This document shows, piece by piece, positions 1 to 10,571 of a DNA stretch of 64,000 nucleotides. This stretch comes from Mariniphaga sp. (lineage in GTDB: Bacteria > Bacteroidota > Bacteroidia > Bacteroidales > Prolixibacteraceae): the NCBI GenBank assembly GCA_019429205.1, contig JAHYIT010000002.1, forward strand, positions 61,511 to 125,510. Reading direction: 5' to 3'. The notes beneath the pieces are model-generated. The model did no database searches. It was not told the origin of the DNA and saw only the letters and a program-made list of their open reading frames with translations. The stretch's first letter is position 1; every line of letters begins with the position of its first letter. The translations under genes were made by a program, and so were the position numbers.

Positions 1-257
1 TTACCAGCATGACCCCTGAAGGTTCGTGTAGGTGCAAATTCTCCCAGTTTATGTCCAACCATATTTTCGGTAACATATACAGGGATAAATTTATTTCCGT
101 TATGAACGGCGATGGTATGGCCTACAAAATCAGGAGAAATTACTGAAGCTCTGGCCCATGTTTTTACTACTGATTTTTTCCCGCCATCATTCATGGTCAG
201 GATTTTTCTTTCCAGTTTATAATTGATAAAAGGCCCTTTTTTTAACGAACGACTCAT
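1..257 (-). CDS. rpsS: 30S ribosomal protein S19 (partial)
   Basis: S19 forms part of the head of the small ribosomal subunit with S13. The visible 85 codons start [10 protein letters not shown] at position 257 and run through the family motif [12 protein letters not shown], so only the last few residues lie off the left edge. It follows rplB by 16 bp on the same strand, the usual S10-operon order (L2 then S19). The start is fixed by the ATG and by agreement with the family N-terminus. Confidence 0.97.
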   Translation of the reverse strand, partial: MSRSLKKGPFINYKLERKILTMNDGGKKSVVKTWARASVISPDFVGHTIAVHNGNKFIPVYVTENMVGHKLGEFAPTRTFRGHAG

Positions 258-273
258 AATTCTTTCCCTTTAA

Positions 274-1098
274 CTATTTTTTCCTACGTTCAATAATATA
301 CTTGCCGGAAGCTTTCTTTTTGGAACGGGTTTTATACCCTTTCGCGAGCAATCCTTTACGTGAGCGCGGGTGTCCGCCAGATGCACGGCCTTCGCCGCCA
401 CCCATTGGGTGATCAACCGGGTTCATCACAACGCCACGTACACGAGGTCTTCTTCCCAACCAGCGTGAACGGCCGGCTTTACCGGAACGCTCGAGGTTAT
501 GCTCTGCATTTCCAACAGTTCCAACAGTTGCCCTGCAGGATGTAAGTACCATACGAGATTCGCCTGAAGGTAATTTCAATACTGCGTATTTTCCTTCACG
601 AGAGGTCAATTGCGCATAAGCGCCTGCACTACGTGCCATCGTTCCGCCCTGTCCGGGGCGGAGTTCAATGTTGTGAACCAATGTTCCAAGAGGAATATCA
701 GATAAGGGGAGTGTATTTCCAATTTCAGGTTCAACCCCGGGACCGCTTTTTAACGTTTGTCCAACTTTCAATCCGTTGGGTGCAACGATGTACCTTTTTT
801 CGCCATCTTCGTATTGAAGAAGGGCAATTCGGGCAGAGCGGTTAGGATCGTACTGAATGGAATCGACCACAGCAGCAAATCCGTCTTTATCGCGTTTAAA
901 GTCGATAATACGGTATTTGCGTTTGTGTCCCCCACCTATATACCTCATTGTCATGCGGCCCTGGTTATTTCTACCTCCAGATTTCCGCAGGGGCTCCAAC
1001 AATGATTTTTCAGGTGTAGATGCAGTAATGGTATCAAAGGCGCCCACTATTTTGTGCCTTTGACCCGGAGTTACTGGTTTTAATTTCCTTACTGCCAT
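274..1098 (-). CDS. rplB: 50S ribosomal protein L2
   Basis: L2 is a core protein of the large subunit needed for subunit association and for building the peptidyl-transferase centre. The 274 residues match the usual length. The conserved C-terminal motif [20 protein letters not shown] carries the histidine studied in peptidyl transfer, followed by a basic tail ending IIERRKK. The N-terminal OB-fold part shows [19 protein letters not shown]. It lies 8 bp downstream of rplW in the ribosomal operon. Confidence 0.98.
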   Translation of the reverse strand: MAVRKLKPVTPGQRHKIVGAFDTITASTPEKSLLEPLRKSGGRNNQGRMTMRYIGGGHKRKYRIIDFKRDKDGFAAVVDSIQYDPNRSARIALLQYEDGEKRYIVAPNGLKVGQTLKSGPGVEPEIGNTLPLSDIPLGTLVHNIELRPGQGGTMARSAGAYAQLTSREGKYAVLKLPSGESRMVLTSCRATVGTVGNAEHNLERSGKAGRSRWLGRRPRVRGVVMNPVDHPMGGGEGRASGGHPRSRKGLLAKGYKTRSKKKASGKYIIERRKK

Positions 1099-1106
1099 TT
1101 CTATAA

Positions 1107-1397
1107 TTAAATATTACTGTAAAAATCAATACTGTCTCCTTCGGCCAAAGTAACTATGGCCTTCTTATAAGCAGTTGTTTTTCCGGAAATGACTCCTGAT
1201 TTGGTATAGCGTGATTTTACTTTTCCGCCATATACCATGGTGTTAACAGAATCAACCGTTACATCGTACATCCCCTCAATCGCTTTTTTAATTTGCGGTT
1301 TTGAGGCAGATTTTACAACAACAAACCCGTAACGGTTGTACCGTTCGGACTGCTCATTCATTTTCTCTGTAACCAATGGTTTTATTAAAATATCCAT
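1107..1397 (-). CDS. rplW: 50S ribosomal protein L23
   Basis: L23 sits at the exit of the peptide tunnel and is the docking site for trigger factor and SRP. The 96-residue product starts [14 protein letters not shown] and contains the family's LVTEK and [10 protein letters not shown] segments. It lies between rplD (12 bp upstream) and rplB (8 bp downstream), so the three are surely co-transcribed. Confidence 0.97.
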   Translation of the reverse strand: MDILIKPLVTEKMNEQSERYNRYGFVVVKSASKPQIKKAIEGMYDVTVDSVNTMVYGGKVKSRYTKSGVISGKTTAYKKAIVTLAEGDSIDFYSNI

Positions 1398-1409
1398 TTT
1401 TAAATCGCC

Positions 1410-2039
1410 TTAAAGTTTAAATGCTTCTTCTATTTTCTTCACAGAACCTTCGAGAAGAACAATAGTTTTTGCGTTCAAAATTTGATAAGTATTTAATTCA
1501 GAAGCTATTACAACCGAAACATCCTGTAAATTTCTGGACGACAAATATATGTTATTATTTTCGGCTGGTAAAACGAAAAGTGACTTTTTATCAGCAATTT
1601 GCAAATTACTTTTGAGTGCCACTATTTCTTTTGTTTTTGGAGCTTCCAAAATAAAATCTTCCAAAACCACGATGCTGTTTTCACGGGCTTTGTATGTTAA
1701 CGCCGATTTCCTTGCAAGTTGCTTCACTTTTTTGTTCAGCTTAAACTCGTAACTTTTGGGGCGCGGACCGAAAACGGTACCACCGCCGCGAAATACAGGC
1801 GATTTTATGCTGCCGGCACGTGCTGTACCGGTACCTTTTTGTTTCTTAATTTTCCGGGTACTTCCAGTTACTTCAGCGCGTTCTTTTGTTTTATGCGTTC
1901 CCTGGCGCTTGTTTGCCATATATTGTTTTACGTCGAGGTAAATGGCATGGTCACTGGGCTCAACTCCAAAAATTCCCTGGTTCAGGGTAATTTTCCGCCC
2001 GGTATCTTTTCCTTCTTTATTCAGTACACTTAGTTCCAT
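1410..2039 (-). CDS. rplD: 50S ribosomal protein L4
   Basis: L4 lines part of the nascent-peptide tunnel. The 209 residues include the tunnel-loop motif [20 protein letters not shown] and the following [20 protein letters not shown]. The start ATG overlaps the end of rplC by 10 bp, indicating translational coupling. In some bacteria L4 represses its own operon; nothing here shows whether that applies. Confidence 0.98.
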   Translation of the reverse strand: MELSVLNKEGKDTGRKITLNQGIFGVEPSDHAIYLDVKQYMANKRQGTHKTKERAEVTGSTRKIKKQKGTGTARAGSIKSPVFRGGGTVFGPRPKSYEFKLNKKVKQLARKSALTYKARENSIVVLEDFILEAPKTKEIVALKSNLQIADKKSLFVLPAENNNIYLSSRNLQDVSVVIASELNTYQILNAKTIVLLEGSVKKIEEAFKL

Positions 2040-2659
2040 TGTTTCCTAATAATTAAGTATGAACCTTTGGCGCCAGGCACTGAACCTTTCACCACAATCA
2101 AATTCTTTTCAGGAATCACTTTCATTACCATCAGGTTTTCTATGGTAACGGTTTCGTTTCCGGTTCTTCCGGCCATACGCATTCCTTTGAATACGCGGCT
2201 TGGCCATGATGATGCACCGATAGAACCCGGTGCGCGCAACCTGTTGTGCTGCCCATGGGTTGCATCGTTTACACCACGAAAGTTGTGACGTTTTACCACT
2301 CCCTGAAAACCTTTACCTTTTGAAATACCAACCACATCAACATAATCCAGTTCGTGGAAAATGTTAACAGTGACCGAATCTCCAAGATTGTAAGCTTCCT
2401 TGTAGGTGTTTTTAAATTCAACTACTTCGCGTTTTGGCGTTGTTCCGGCTTTTTTAAAGTGCCCGAATTCAGCTTTCGTAGCTCTTTTTTCTTTTTTGTC
2501 GCCGTAAGCAAGTTGTAACGCGTCGTAGCCTTCTTTTTCCTGGGTCTTAACCTGTGTAACTACACAGGGACCGGCTTCAATCACAGTGCATGGGATATTT
2601 TTCCCCTCAACACTGAATACGGATGTCATTCCGATTTTTTTTCCAATAATACCAGCCAT
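2030..2659 (-). CDS. rplC: 50S ribosomal protein L3
   Basis: L3 is an early large-subunit assembly protein near the peptidyl-transferase centre. The 209 residues start [15 protein letters not shown] and carry the central extension motif [19 protein letters not shown] and the [20 protein letters not shown] segment. It follows rpsJ by 21 bp and overlaps rplD by 10 bp. The gene order S10-L3-L4-L23-L2-S19 is the conserved S10 operon. Confidence 0.98.
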   Translation of the reverse strand: MAGIIGKKIGMTSVFSVEGKNIPCTVIEAGPCVVTQVKTQEKEGYDALQLAYGDKKEKRATKAEFGHFKKAGTTPKREVVEFKNTYKEAYNLGDSVTVNIFHELDYVDVVGISKGKGFQGVVKRHNFRGVNDATHGQHNRLRAPGSIGASSWPSRVFKGMRMAGRTGNETVTIENLMVMKVIPEKNLIVVKGSVPGAKGSYLIIRKQWN

Positions 2660-2680
2660 TTCGACTACATTTTTAAATTA

Positions 2681-2986
2681 TCAAACTTTAATTTCTACTT
2701 CAACGCCACTGGGTAATTCCAGCTTCATTAGGGCGTCAATGGTTTTTGCCGTTGAGCTGTAAATGTCGATCAAACGTTTGTAAGATGACAACTGAAACTG
2801 CTCCCTTGATTTTTTATTTACAAAGGTAGAACGCAAAACAGTGAAAATCCTTTTGTGTGTAGGCAGCGGAATTGGTCCGCTTACCACAGCGCCAGTGCTT
2901 TTGACTGTTTTAACGATCTTCTCAGCCGATTTGTCAACCAAATTGTGATCGTACGATTTCAGCTTAATTCTGATCTTTTGGCTCAT
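2681..2986 (-). CDS. rpsJ: 30S ribosomal protein S10
   Basis: S10 is part of the small-subunit head and, in other bacteria, also the NusE factor of antitermination complexes. The 101-residue product begins [20 protein letters not shown] and contains [17 protein letters not shown], both diagnostic. It lies 23 bp downstream of fusA with no tuf gene between them, an arrangement typical of Bacteroidota, where tuf lies elsewhere. Confidence 0.98.
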   Translation of the reverse strand: MSQKIRIKLKSYDHNLVDKSAEKIVKTVKSTGAVVSGPIPLPTHKRIFTVLRSTFVNKKSREQFQLSSYKRLIDIYSSTAKTIDALMKLELPSGVEVEIKV

Positions 2987-3009
2987 TTTGAGAACTCTGT
3001 TAAAATTAT

Positions 3010-5121
3010 TTATAATAAATCAACTTTTCCCTGAACATTTTCCAGCACTTTTTCGGCCAGATTGCGCGGTACTTCCTGGTAGTGGCTGAACTCCATTGAT
3101 GAAGTTGCCCTTCCTGATGATAAAGTCCGCAATACCGTTACATAACCAAATTGCTCAGAAAGTGGCACTTTTGCATGAATCACGCGTGCGTTTCCTTTGG
3201 TCATCATTCCGGTTACATCGCCACGACGGCGGTTCAGGTCACCAATAATATCGCCCATGTATTCTTCCGGAGTAACAATCTCCAGTTTCATAATAGGTTC
3301 GAGCAATTTTGGACCTGCTTTAGAAGCTGCATGTCTGAAAGCCTGTCGTGCACAAATCTCAAATGACAGCTGATCGGAGTCCACTGCGTGGTATGAACCA
3401 TCGAGCAATGTAACTTTTAAACTGTCGATCGGGAATCCTGCAAGCGGACCATTTGACATGGCGTTGGCAAAACCTTTCTGAACAGAAGGAATGTATTCGC
3501 GCGGAATGTTTCCTCCTTTTACCTTGTCGATAAATTCCAATCCGGCTTTTCCATCTTCAGCAGGTTCTATATTTACCACAATATCAGCAAATTTACCACG
3601 TCCACCGGTTTGCTTTTTGAATACTTCGCGTAATTCAACCGGCTTACTGATAGCTTCTTTATATGCAACCTGCGGAGCACCCTGGTTACATTCCACCTTA
3701 AATTCTCGCCGTAAACGGTCGATAATAATTTCGAGGTGTAATTCACCCATTCCGCGAATTACGGTTTGGCCTGAATCATGATCGGTGTTAACCTGAAATG
3801 TTGGATCTTCTTCGGCCAGTTTAGAAAGACCATTGGACAAACGGTCGAGGTCTTTTTGCGATTTTGGTTCAACAGCGATTCCTATTACCGGTTCGGGAAA
3901 ATCCATGCTTTCCAGTTCAATGGGATGTTTTATGTCGCAAAGGGTGTCGCCGGTGCGAATGTCTTTAAATCCAACTGCCGCACAAATATCTCCTGCCTCA
4001 ATTACATCTTTCGGATTTTGTTTGTTGGAATGCATCTGATACAGGCGGGAAATGCGTTCTTTTTTACCCGTACGTGAATTTAATACCTGCGAACCGGCTT
4101 CAATTCTACCAGAATAAACGCGCATATAAGCCAGCCGGCCAACAAAGGGGTCGGTGGCAATTTTAAACGCCAGTGCTGCCAGTGGTTCATCCACATTGGC
4201 TGTACGTTTTACTTCTTTATTGATTACAGGATTAATACCTGTAATATCGCCATTATCAAGCGGACTTGGCAGGAAGGCACAAACTGCGTCGAGCAGACGC
4301 TGAACACCTTTATTTTTAAAAGCTGAACCGCACATCAAAGGAATAATAACTCCCTGGATTGTTGCCCGGCGAATTACTGAAATCATCTCCTCCTTAGTAA
4401 TAGATTCCGGGTCTTCGAAATACCGTTCGAGTAGCGCATCGTCCACTTCAGCAGCCGATTCCACCAGTTTGCCACGCCATTCTTCAGCCTGTTCCACCAA
4501 TTCAGCAGGAATCTCTTCGAGGCTGTATTTTGTACCCATGGTTTCATCTTCGTACCAGCGTACGGCTTTCATTTCAATCAGGTCGATAATTCCTTCGAAT
4601 TTCTCCTCAGCACCAATAGGAATTTGAACCGGAACAGGATTTGCGCCTAATTTTTCTTTAATTTCATTGTAAACATTGAAGAAATCTGCACCCTGACGGT
4701 CCATTTTATTTATGAAAGCGATGCGCGGAACACCGTACTTCTCGGCCTGACGCCAAACTGTTTCCGATTGGGCTTCAACCCCGCCAACAGCACAAAAAAG
4801 TGCAACAGTACCGTCGAGGATGCGGAGCGATCGCTCTACTTCCACAGTAAAATCTACGTGTCCGGGAGTATCTATGATGTTGATTTTATGTTCCTGATCG
4901 TTGTATTTCCAGAATGTAGTAGTGGCAGCTGAGGTTATAGTTATGCCCCGTTCCTGCTCCTGCTCCATCCAGTCCATTGTTGCGGCACCATCGTGCACTT
5001 CACCAAGGCGGTGGGTCAAACCGGTATAGAACAAAACACGTTCTGTAGTGGTTGTTTTCCCAGCATCAATGTGTGCCATGATGCCAATATTTCTTGTATA
5101 TTTCAGATCTTGCTTAGCCAT
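3010..5121 (-). CDS. fusA: translation elongation factor G
   Basis: EF-G is the GTPase that drives ribosomal translocation and, with RRF, ribosome recycling. The 703-residue protein has G1 [19 protein letters not shown] near residue 17, switch [12 protein letters not shown]3 DTPGHVDF and G4 NKMDR, followed by domains [23 protein letters not shown] is in the domain IV/V part. Length and all GTPase motifs are normal. It lies between rpsG (54 bp upstream) and rpsJ, the classic str-operon position. A second EF-G copy elsewhere cannot be excluded, but the context marks this as the housekeeping one. Confidence 0.98.
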   Translation of the reverse strand: MAKQDLKYTRNIGIMAHIDAGKTTTTERVLFYTGLTHRLGEVHDGAATMDWMEQEQERGITITSAATTTFWKYNDQEHKINIIDTPGHVDFTVEVERSLRILDGTVALFCAVGGVEAQSETVWRQAEKYGVPRIAFINKMDRQGADFFNVYNEIKEKLGANPVPVQIPIGAEEKFEGIIDLIEMKAVRWYEDETMGTKYSLEEIPAELVEQAEEWRGKLVESAAEVDDALLERYFEDPESITKEEMISVIRRATIQGVIIPLMCGSAFKNKGVQRLLDAVCAFLPSPLDNGDITGINPVINKEVKRTANVDEPLAALAFKIATDPFVGRLAYMRVYSGRIEAGSQVLNSRTGKKERISRLYQMHSNKQNPKDVIEAGDICAAVGFKDIRTGDTLCDIKHPIELESMDFPEPVIGIAVEPKSQKDLDRLSNGLSKLAEEDPTFQVNTDHDSGQTVIRGMGELHLEIIIDRLRREFKVECNQGAPQVAYKEAISKPVELREVFKKQTGGRGKFADIVVNIEPAEDGKAGLEFIDKVKGGNIPREYIPSVQKGFANAMSNGPLAGFPIDSLKVTLLDGSYHAVDSDQLSFEICARQAFRHAASKAGPKLLEPIMKLEIVTPEEYMGDIIGDLNRRRGDVTGMMTKGNARVIHAKVPLSEQFGYVTVLRTLSSGRATSSMEFSHYQEVPRNLAEKVLENVQGKVDLL

Positions 5122-5175
5122 ATTCTTTTTACCAATTATCTAATCCAACCCATTTAACCATTTTCTTCGACCAAA

Positions 5176-5652
5176 CTAAAATCTGAAGTGAGCAAAAGCA
5201 CGGTTTGCTTCAGCCATACGGTGGGTATCTTCTTTCTTTTTATAAGCACCACCTTCGTTGTTATATGCAGCAACAATTTCTGCAGATAATTTGTCAGCCA
5301 TAGATTTTCCCGAGCGTTTGCGTGCAAACAAAATCAGGTTTTTCATGCTGATTGCCGTTTTCCTTTCAGCCCTGATTTCCATAGGAACCTGGAAGGTAGC
5401 ACCACCTACCCGACGGCTTTTTACTTCCACTGCTGGCGTTATATTTTCGAGGGCTTTTTTCCAAACTTCTAACGGAGAAAGTTCAGTTTCTTTTACGCGT
5501 TTTTCCACTATATCAAGTGTGTCGTAGAAAATGGCATAAGCTACAGACTTTTTCCCGTCTCTCATCAAATCGTTGACAAACCGGGTTACCAAAGTATCAT
5601 TAAACTTTGGGTCCGGCAGAAGAATTCGCTTCTTAGGTTTTGTCTTTCTCAT
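5176..5652 (-). CDS. rpsG: 30S ribosomal protein S7
   Basis: S7 initiates assembly of the small-subunit head. The 158-residue product starts [20 protein letters not shown] and contains the conserved [19 protein letters not shown] segment and a C-terminal [15 protein letters not shown]. It lies between rpsL (124 bp upstream) and fusA (54 bp downstream). Length and motifs are normal. Confidence 0.98.
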   Translation of the reverse strand: MRKTKPKKRILLPDPKFNDTLVTRFVNDLMRDGKKSVAYAIFYDTLDIVEKRVKETELSPLEVWKKALENITPAVEVKSRRVGGATFQVPMEIRAERKTAISMKNLILFARKRSGKSMADKLSAEIVAAYNNEGGAYKKKEDTHRMAEANRAFAHFRF

Positions 5653-5776
5653 TTTTTCAATTTTAGTGTTATTTAAATCGGTTGCCCAAAGGCGGTCTTC
5701 AGTTCATCTCAGGAAGACTTGAGAGATTCCCTTACTCAACCAAACCACTGTAAATAACGAATTTACAATTAATATT

Positions 5777-6151
5777 TTATTTTTTCGGTTTTTTCGCACC
5801 ATATTTCGAACGACGTTGCAACCGTCCTTCAACTCCTGCTGTATCAAGCGCACCACGTACCAGGTGATAACGTACACCGGGAAGGTCTTTTACCCTTCCG
5901 CCGCGCACCAGTACAATGGAGTGCTCCTGAAGGTTGTGGCCTTCTCCCGGAATATAAGCGTTCACTTCTTTTCCGTTGGTAAGCCTCACCCTGGCTACTT
6001 TACGCATAGCTGAGTTTGGTTTTTTTGGTGTTGTTGTGTAAACACGTACACACACCCCGCGTCGTTGAGGACATGAATCGAGGGCAGGAGATTTGCTCTT
6101 CTCCACTTTACTTTGTCTTCCTTTTCTAACTAACTGTTGAATCGTTGGCAT
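5777..6151 (-). CDS. rpsL: 30S ribosomal protein S12
   Basis: S12 monitors codon-anticodon geometry in the decoding centre. The 124-residue product starts [13 protein letters not shown] and shows [20 protein letters not shown] and [18 protein letters not shown], the two loops where streptomycin-resistance substitutions arise; both key lysines are the wild-type form. It is the first gene of the ribosomal operon, with two promoter-like sequences upstream at 6199-6303. Confidence 0.98.
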   Translation of the reverse strand: MPTIQQLVRKGRQSKVEKSKSPALDSCPQRRGVCVRVYTTTPKKPNSAMRKVARVRLTNGKEVNAYIPGEGHNLQEHSIVLVRGGRVKDLPGVRYHLVRGALDTAGVEGRLQRRSKYGAKKPKK

Positions 6152-6198
6152 AAATACCTGTCTTTTATTTAATTAATAATCAATCCAAAAACGGACTG

Positions 6199-6228
6199 CA
6201 AAAGTATGTTAAATTTCAATAACTGCAA
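6199..6228 (-). promoter_or_regulatory. Bacteroidota-type promoter upstream of rpsL (proximal)
   Basis: Read on the minus strand, TTG at 6228-6226 is followed after about 19 bp by TACTTTTG at 6206-6199. This matches the Bacteroidota -33/-7 pattern (TTTG / TAnnTTTG). Transcription would start about 40 bases before the rpsL ATG. Confidence 0.6.
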
Positions 6229-6273
6229 TGGTTTTCAGCGGTAAAATTGAGTTTACCTTTGAAAAACGGCACG

Positions 6274-6303
6274 CAAAAGTACTAATTTTCAAAAAAGAAC
6301 AAA
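6274..6303 (-). promoter_or_regulatory. Bacteroidota-type promoter upstream of rpsL (distal)
   Basis: Read on the minus strand, TTTG at 6303-6300 and TACTTTTG at 6281-6274 are separated by 18 bp, a close fit to the Bacteroidota -33/-7 consensus. The -7 box is identical to that of the proximal promoter 75 bp downstream. Tandem promoters suit a highly expressed ribosomal operon. Confidence 0.6.
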
Positions 6304-6361
6304 TCTTTTCGAGCTTTTTTTTCAAAAAATTAAGATTGAAAAGTGTAATGAATTGAAGGGA

Positions 6362-7672
6362 TTACATTCTTTCCCTCATAACCGAAACCAGCGGTTCTAC
6401 CAACCGTTCAATCAATCGGCGATCTTTTGTAACAATTTCGGCCACTCCCTGCATTTCCTGGTTAAAAGGCAATTGGCGGTTGTAATTGGTTACCAGGTTA
6501 TTTACCAATGCAATTTCAGCTGTGTAAAATGCACCCTGTTCGGTTGTTACCGGTACCATGGAAATGTTGGTAACCCTTCCGGTAACTATTCCATATTCCA
6601 TGTGCGGATAATTATCGAGTTTGATATTTACACGCTGCCCCGTTTCAATTTTTCCTGCTCCGGCAATGGGCACCACCGCCCGGCCAATAATGGTTTGTTC
6701 TTTATCAGGAACTACCGTAAATACAACGTTTCCCGCATTCACAAACTGATTGGAACTCCAGAAACTGGTAAAGGTTATCTGTCCCGAAATGGGGGATTTC
6801 AGAATAAATATCTGCTCCCATTCTTTTAGTTGGTTCACCAGATTGTCATAACGTTCTTTTAACAATGCCAGCGACTGGCTTCCTGCTTCGGCTTTTAACA
6901 CCTCTTGTTCCTGAATTTGCTGTTGCAGGTTGTTCATGGTAATTTGCGTGTTGGCCAGATTGGTCATGGCATTTTGGTAGGCGTACTTTTGTTTTAGCAT
7001 GGCCCCTTTCGATTTCTCATAATCCACTTCCGACATAATTTGCTGCCGGTAAAGTGTAGAATCGCGGTAGAACTGGTTAAAAGCCAGTTCGTAATCCTGC
7101 CGGAGCACATTGATTTGCTCCCTTAATTTTTCAAAAAAATTCCGGTAGTCCTGTCCCTGGCGTTGCAGCGATTCAATGCGCTGGCTGTATGGATTAAAGG
7201 AGAGAAAAGTCTGGTAACTTTTTAACTGGCTTACAAATGCCGAAAAATAAGAATGGTATTGCCCCAGACTGTAGTTTTCGGAAAAAGATATCTCATTAAA
7301 CTTTTCAGGATTTTCGAACCAGGTTTCAACGGAATCGAGTTTTGCCAGCAACCGGTATGCATCATTGTAATTTGCTGTATTTTCAATCAAACCTAAGATT
7401 TCACCCGCTTCCACCTGCTGGTTGTTTACCACAAAAAGCTGATCAAGTTTTCCATTTGATTTGGCCACAATCTGCACCGGCGGGTTTTCGGAAACAATGG
7501 TTATCCGTGAAGAAATCAAATCGGGGTATTTATAATAATAACTGCCAGCCAATAAAATCATCACCACCAGCAGCATAATGGTAATTCCCCAACGGATGAT
7601 CCAGCGTGGCGGTGTTCCCAGGATTTCCTGCACCTCATCGGAACGCAATTCAATATGTTCGTTTTTTGTCAA
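6362..7672 (-). CDS. HlyD-family secretion accessory (membrane fusion) protein
   Basis: Periplasmic adaptor that should link the peptidase-containing ABC exporter at 8210-10414 to an outer-membrane channel. The 436 residues have one membrane anchor at about residues 28-47 (IIRWGITIMLLVVMILLAG). A biotinyl/lipoyl-like half follows (VAKSNGKLDQLFVVNNQQVEAGE is split by a long coiled coil, about residues 140-290, rich in Q, E and R), then the second half with SPISGQITFTSFWSSNQFV and the C-terminal beta-barrel. The only in-frame start is TTG at 7672; the next Met lies inside the membrane segment. It is separated from its exporter by a four-helix-bundle gene. Confidence 0.85.
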   Translation of the reverse strand: MTKNEHIELRSDEVQEILGTPPRWIIRWGITIMLLVVMILLAGSYYYKYPDLISSRITIVSENPPVQIVAKSNGKLDQLFVVNNQQVEAGEILGLIENTANYNDAYRLLAKLDSVETWFENPEKFNEISFSENYSLGQYHSYFSAFVSQLKSYQTFLSFNPYSQRIESLQRQGQDYRNFFEKLREQINVLRQDYELAFNQFYRDSTLYRQQIMSEVDYEKSKGAMLKQKYAYQNAMTNLANTQITMNNLQQQIQEQEVLKAEAGSQSLALLKERYDNLVNQLKEWEQIFILKSPISGQITFTSFWSSNQFVNAGNVVFTVVPDKEQTIIGRAVVPIAGAGKIETGQRVNIKLDNYPHMEYGIVTGRVTNISMVPVTTEQGAFYTAEIALVNNLVTNYNRQLPFNQEMQGVAEIVTKDRRLIERLVEPLVSVMRERM

Positions 7673-7674
7673 AT

Positions 7675-7722
7675 GGATAAACTGTTAAATGGTAAACTGC
7701 TAAACTGTTAAATGGTTAAATG
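7675..7722. repeat. short imperfect tandem repeat (TAAACTGTTAAATGG-like)
   Basis: Units of the form aaactgttaaatgg recur three to four times with small changes between the HlyD gene and the four-helix-bundle gene. A second, different tandem repeat lies on the far side of that gene (8147-8218). Confidence 0.7.
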
Positions 7723-7738
7723 TAAAATTGTATTAATT

Positions 7739-8116
7739 TTAGAACTTAAGTTTTTCATTTGTGAATTTTATTAAATGAAAAATTTCTACTCGAATATCAT
7801 TAATTGCATCTGTAAATTTAGTATTGATTTCCGGTGTTATCAATTCTCTTCTGTAAGCTTTTCGTATCCAGTCACCGGTTTCTTCCAACGACCCTAAACT
7901 TATTCTGTAAAACCTGACTTTATCTTTCTTGGAATACCGGACGAAACCTTCCGCAATATTAGCGGAAATTGAATCAGCCGATTTGACAAATTGTTTACCG
8001 ACAGTATCTTTTGCAAAAAAATCCCATGTGATAACCGTATCCCAAACTTCATTTGAAAAATCAAAAGACTTATTATAAGCACTTAATTTTCTAATCGTCA
8101 GATAATTCTTTTCCAT
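7739..8116 (-). CDS. four helix bundle protein (23S rRNA intervening-sequence/S23 family)
   Basis: The 125-residue product carries the signature of the S23/IVP family: SADSISANIAEGFVRYSK followed by FYRISLGSLEETGDWIRKA. Family members were first found in intervening sequences of 23S rRNA and occur as stand-alone genes all over Bacteroidota genomes; their function is unknown. Here the gene separates the exporter from its HlyD partner and is bordered by different short tandem repeats on both sides, which suggests insertion into an older operon. Homology confidence is high, function unknown. Confidence 0.85.
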   Translation of the reverse strand: MEKNYLTIRKLSAYNKSFDFSNEVWDTVITWDFFAKDTVGKQFVKSADSISANIAEGFVRYSKKDKVRFYRISLGSLEETGDWIRKAYRRELITPEINTKFTDAINDIRVEIFHLIKFTNEKLKF

Positions 8117-8146
8117 AATAATTCTATTTTAAGTTATTCAGTTACT

Positions 8147-8218
8147 CAATTTGTCAATTTGTCAATTTGTCAATTTGTCAATTTGTCAATTTTCCAATTT
8201 TCCAGTTTGTCAATTTCC
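8147..8218. repeat. 9-bp tandem repeat (TTGTCAATT)
   Basis: About seven to eight copies of a 9-bp unit, perfect over the first six and then degenerate (ttttccaatt, ccagtttgtcaatt). The array runs up to and slightly into the 3' end of the exporter gene, just upstream of the four-helix-bundle gene. There are no spacers, so it is not a CRISPR. Confidence 0.9.
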
Positions 8219-10414
8219 AAGTTCCAACTGATTCTTCACCAGCTCGTAATAGGCTCCTCTTTTTGCGGCCAACTCTTTATGGGTACCGGTTTCCACAATT
8301 TCGCCCTTGTCGAGAACGACAATTAAATCCGCATTTTTAACTGTACTTAAGCGGTGTGCAACAGTTACCACAGTGCGGCCCTCAAAAAATCCGGCCAGGT
8401 TTTCCATAATCACTTTTTCGTTGTTGGCATCGAGGGCGTTGGTAGCCTCATCAAAAAACAGGAATCGCGGGTCTTTGTAAACCGCACGGGCAATTAATAT
8501 GCGCTGTTTCTGACCCTGGCTCAGGCCGGTTCCCTCCTGCCCTATTTTAGTGTTGTACCGCAGTGGCAGACTTTCGATGTATTCGCCGATGTTGGCAATT
8601 TCCACAGCCCGACGTAGTTTTTCGCGGTCGGGATAATCGTCGGCCACGGCAATGTTGCTGGCAATGCTGTCGGAAAAGATGAATCCGTCCTGCATCACCA
8701 CGCCGCAGTTGCTGCGCCACATTTCCATATTGAACTGCTGCAGGCCGATACCACCGATTTCAATTTTTCCTTCGTAAGGCGGATAAAAACCAAGCATCAG
8801 TTTTATGAGCGTGGTCTTGCCACTTCCGCTGGCGCCTACTATGGCAGTAATCTTGTTTTCGGGAATGGTTAACTGAATATTGTTCAGCACGCGCGGCGAT
8901 TTGGGCCCTTCGTAATGGAATGAAACCTGCGAAATGGAAATGTCTTTGCGCGCAGGCAGTTCGTAATTTTTCTGGATCTCTGGATTCTCCTCATCATCGT
9001 GCTGGTGGATTTCACCTAACCGTTCGAGGCTGATTTTGGCATCCTGACCTGCCTGAATAAAACCGATAAATTCGTTAATTGGCCCGTTTAACTGACCTAT
9101 TATATATTGTATGGCCATCATCATCCCCAGCGTCATGTTTCCTTCCACCACGCCTTTTGCTGCGATAAATGAAATGAGGATATTTTTTATCTGGTTGATA
9201 AGCATTGAACCCGCCATCTGGTTCTGGTTCAGCATCAGTCCGCGCACACTTACCCGGAACAGTTTGGCCTGAATGCGTTCCCACTCCCACCGTTTCTGTT
9301 TTTCGCAGTTGTTCAGTTTGATTTCCTGCATGCCGGTAATCAACTGGTAAACGTTGCTCTGGTTGGCCGAAGCCACGTTAAACCGTTTGTAATCGATTTC
9401 CTTCCTTTTTTTCAGGAACAGCAAAATCCACAGTACGTACAGTGCGCTACCCACGTAAAAGATGAGCAGGATTGTCCAGTCGTAATAGGCCATTACAAAA
9501 CTGTAAATGATAAAAATGAAAATGCCGAACGACATGCTCACCAGGTTTCCGGTGAGGAAACTTTGGATGCGTTGATTATCGTCGATACGCTGGCGGAGGT
9601 CGCCGATGAGTTTGGTGTCGAAAAAGCGGATGGGCAGTTTCATCAGTTTGATGAGAAAATCGGAGATAAGTGAAATGCTCACCCGCGTACTGGTGTGGAG
9701 CATAATCCAGCTCCGGATAAAACCTACGGCCGTTTGGCTTACGGTTAACACCAACTGCGCAATAAGCACCAAAACAATAAAGCTGAGGTTGTTGGTGGTG
9801 ATACCCACATCCACAATGGCCTGCGTGAGGAACGGAAAAATGAGGCTCAGGATACTTCCGGTAAAAAAACCGAGCAGCAACTGGGTAATTAGCTTTTTAT
9901 ACGGTTTCAGGTAGGAAAACAGATATCGAAAACCGGTTTTGTTTACTTTTTCACCTTCCTCCACATAAAAATCGGAAGTGGGTTCTATGAGCAGGGCAAT
10001 TCCTGCAGGTTCGCCGTCTTGCTTAGTGGAAGCCCAGTATTTCACAAATTCTTCCTTGTTGTATTTTAACAAACCGTGCGCCGGGTCTGAAACAAAAAAA
10101 TCAGCCCCCTCCCTGCCTCTTTTCTTTTTAATTTTATAAAGTACTACAAAATGATTCTGGGTCCAGTGGATGATGGCCGGAAGCGGCGCCTCCATAAGTT
10201 GTTCGAGGGTTACGCGCACGCCCTGGGTGCGGAATCCAATTTTTTCGGCGGCATCGGAAATGGTAAGCAACGACACCCCTTCGCGGGTTTTCCAGGTGAG
10301 TTCCCGCAATGTTTCCAGGTTGTAGTGCTTCCCAAAATATTTGGCCACGATCCGTAAACAGGTCGGACCGCAGTCCATGGCGTCGGGTTGCAGGTAATGC
10401 GGGAATTTTGGCAT
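8210..10414 (-). CDS. peptidase-containing ABC transporter (C39 bacteriocin-processing exporter)
   Basis: Expected to cut double-glycine leaders and export the peptide. The N-terminal C39 domain (about 1-140) has an intact catalytic set: Cys15 in MDCGPTCL, His88 in QNHFVVLY and Asp110 in VSDPAHGLL. Six membrane segments follow (about 165-445), then the nucleotide-binding domain with Walker A GASGSGKTT (527), signature LSQGQ (631), Walker B Glu656 and H-loop His687. At 734 residues it is full length. It is the only intact processing exporter here, so it most likely serves both precursors (12193 and 23050), whose leaders end in GG. The HlyD partner is downstream on the same strand. Confidence 0.93.
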   Translation of the reverse strand: MPKFPHYLQPDAMDCGPTCLRIVAKYFGKHYNLETLRELTWKTREGVSLLTISDAAEKIGFRTQGVRVTLEQLMEAPLPAIIHWTQNHFVVLYKIKKKRGREGADFFVSDPAHGLLKYNKEEFVKYWASTKQDGEPAGIALLIEPTSDFYVEEGEKVNKTGFRYLFSYLKPYKKLITQLLLGFFTGSILSLIFPFLTQAIVDVGITTNNLSFIVLVLIAQLVLTVSQTAVGFIRSWIMLHTSTRVSISLISDFLIKLMKLPIRFFDTKLIGDLRQRIDDNQRIQSFLTGNLVSMSFGIFIFIIYSFVMAYYDWTILLIFYVGSALYVLWILLFLKKRKEIDYKRFNVASANQSNVYQLITGMQEIKLNNCEKQKRWEWERIQAKLFRVSVRGLMLNQNQMAGSMLINQIKNILISFIAAKGVVEGNMTLGMMMAIQYIIGQLNGPINEFIGFIQAGQDAKISLERLGEIHQHDDEENPEIQKNYELPARKDISISQVSFHYEGPKSPRVLNNIQLTIPENKITAIVGASGSGKTTLIKLMLGFYPPYEGKIEIGGIGLQQFNMEMWRSNCGVVMQDGFIFSDSIASNIAVADDYPDREKLRRAVEIANIGEYIESLPLRYNTKIGQEGTGLSQGQKQRILIARAVYKDPRFLFFDEATNALDANNEKVIMENLAGFFEGRTVVTVAHRLSTVKNADLIVVLDKGEIVETGTHKELAAKRGAYYELVKNQLELGN

Positions 10415-10415
10415 A
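10372..10415. repeat. 44-bp direct repeat, copy A (5' end of the exporter gene)
   Basis: This segment, covering the first 14 codons of the exporter, is repeated 499 bp away at 10871-10914 with only two mismatches. Copy A is in the intact gene. Confidence 0.9.
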
Positions 10416-10571
10416 TTATTCTTATAAAAAGACTAAGGTTAAAAGTTTAAATTTTTGATATTTTTATTGTTGTTCCAAAAACGTAAAAATTCAACTTGGT
10501 TTTTATCAGAAATCCTGTAAAACAGGGTAATTTGTAATCAATTACTGCAGTTGGATTCCACCTAATTCTTC

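Noticed and set aside
8147..8218. Regular 9-bp repeat considered as a CRISPR
   Set aside because: Unit is too short and there are no unique spacers or cas genes.
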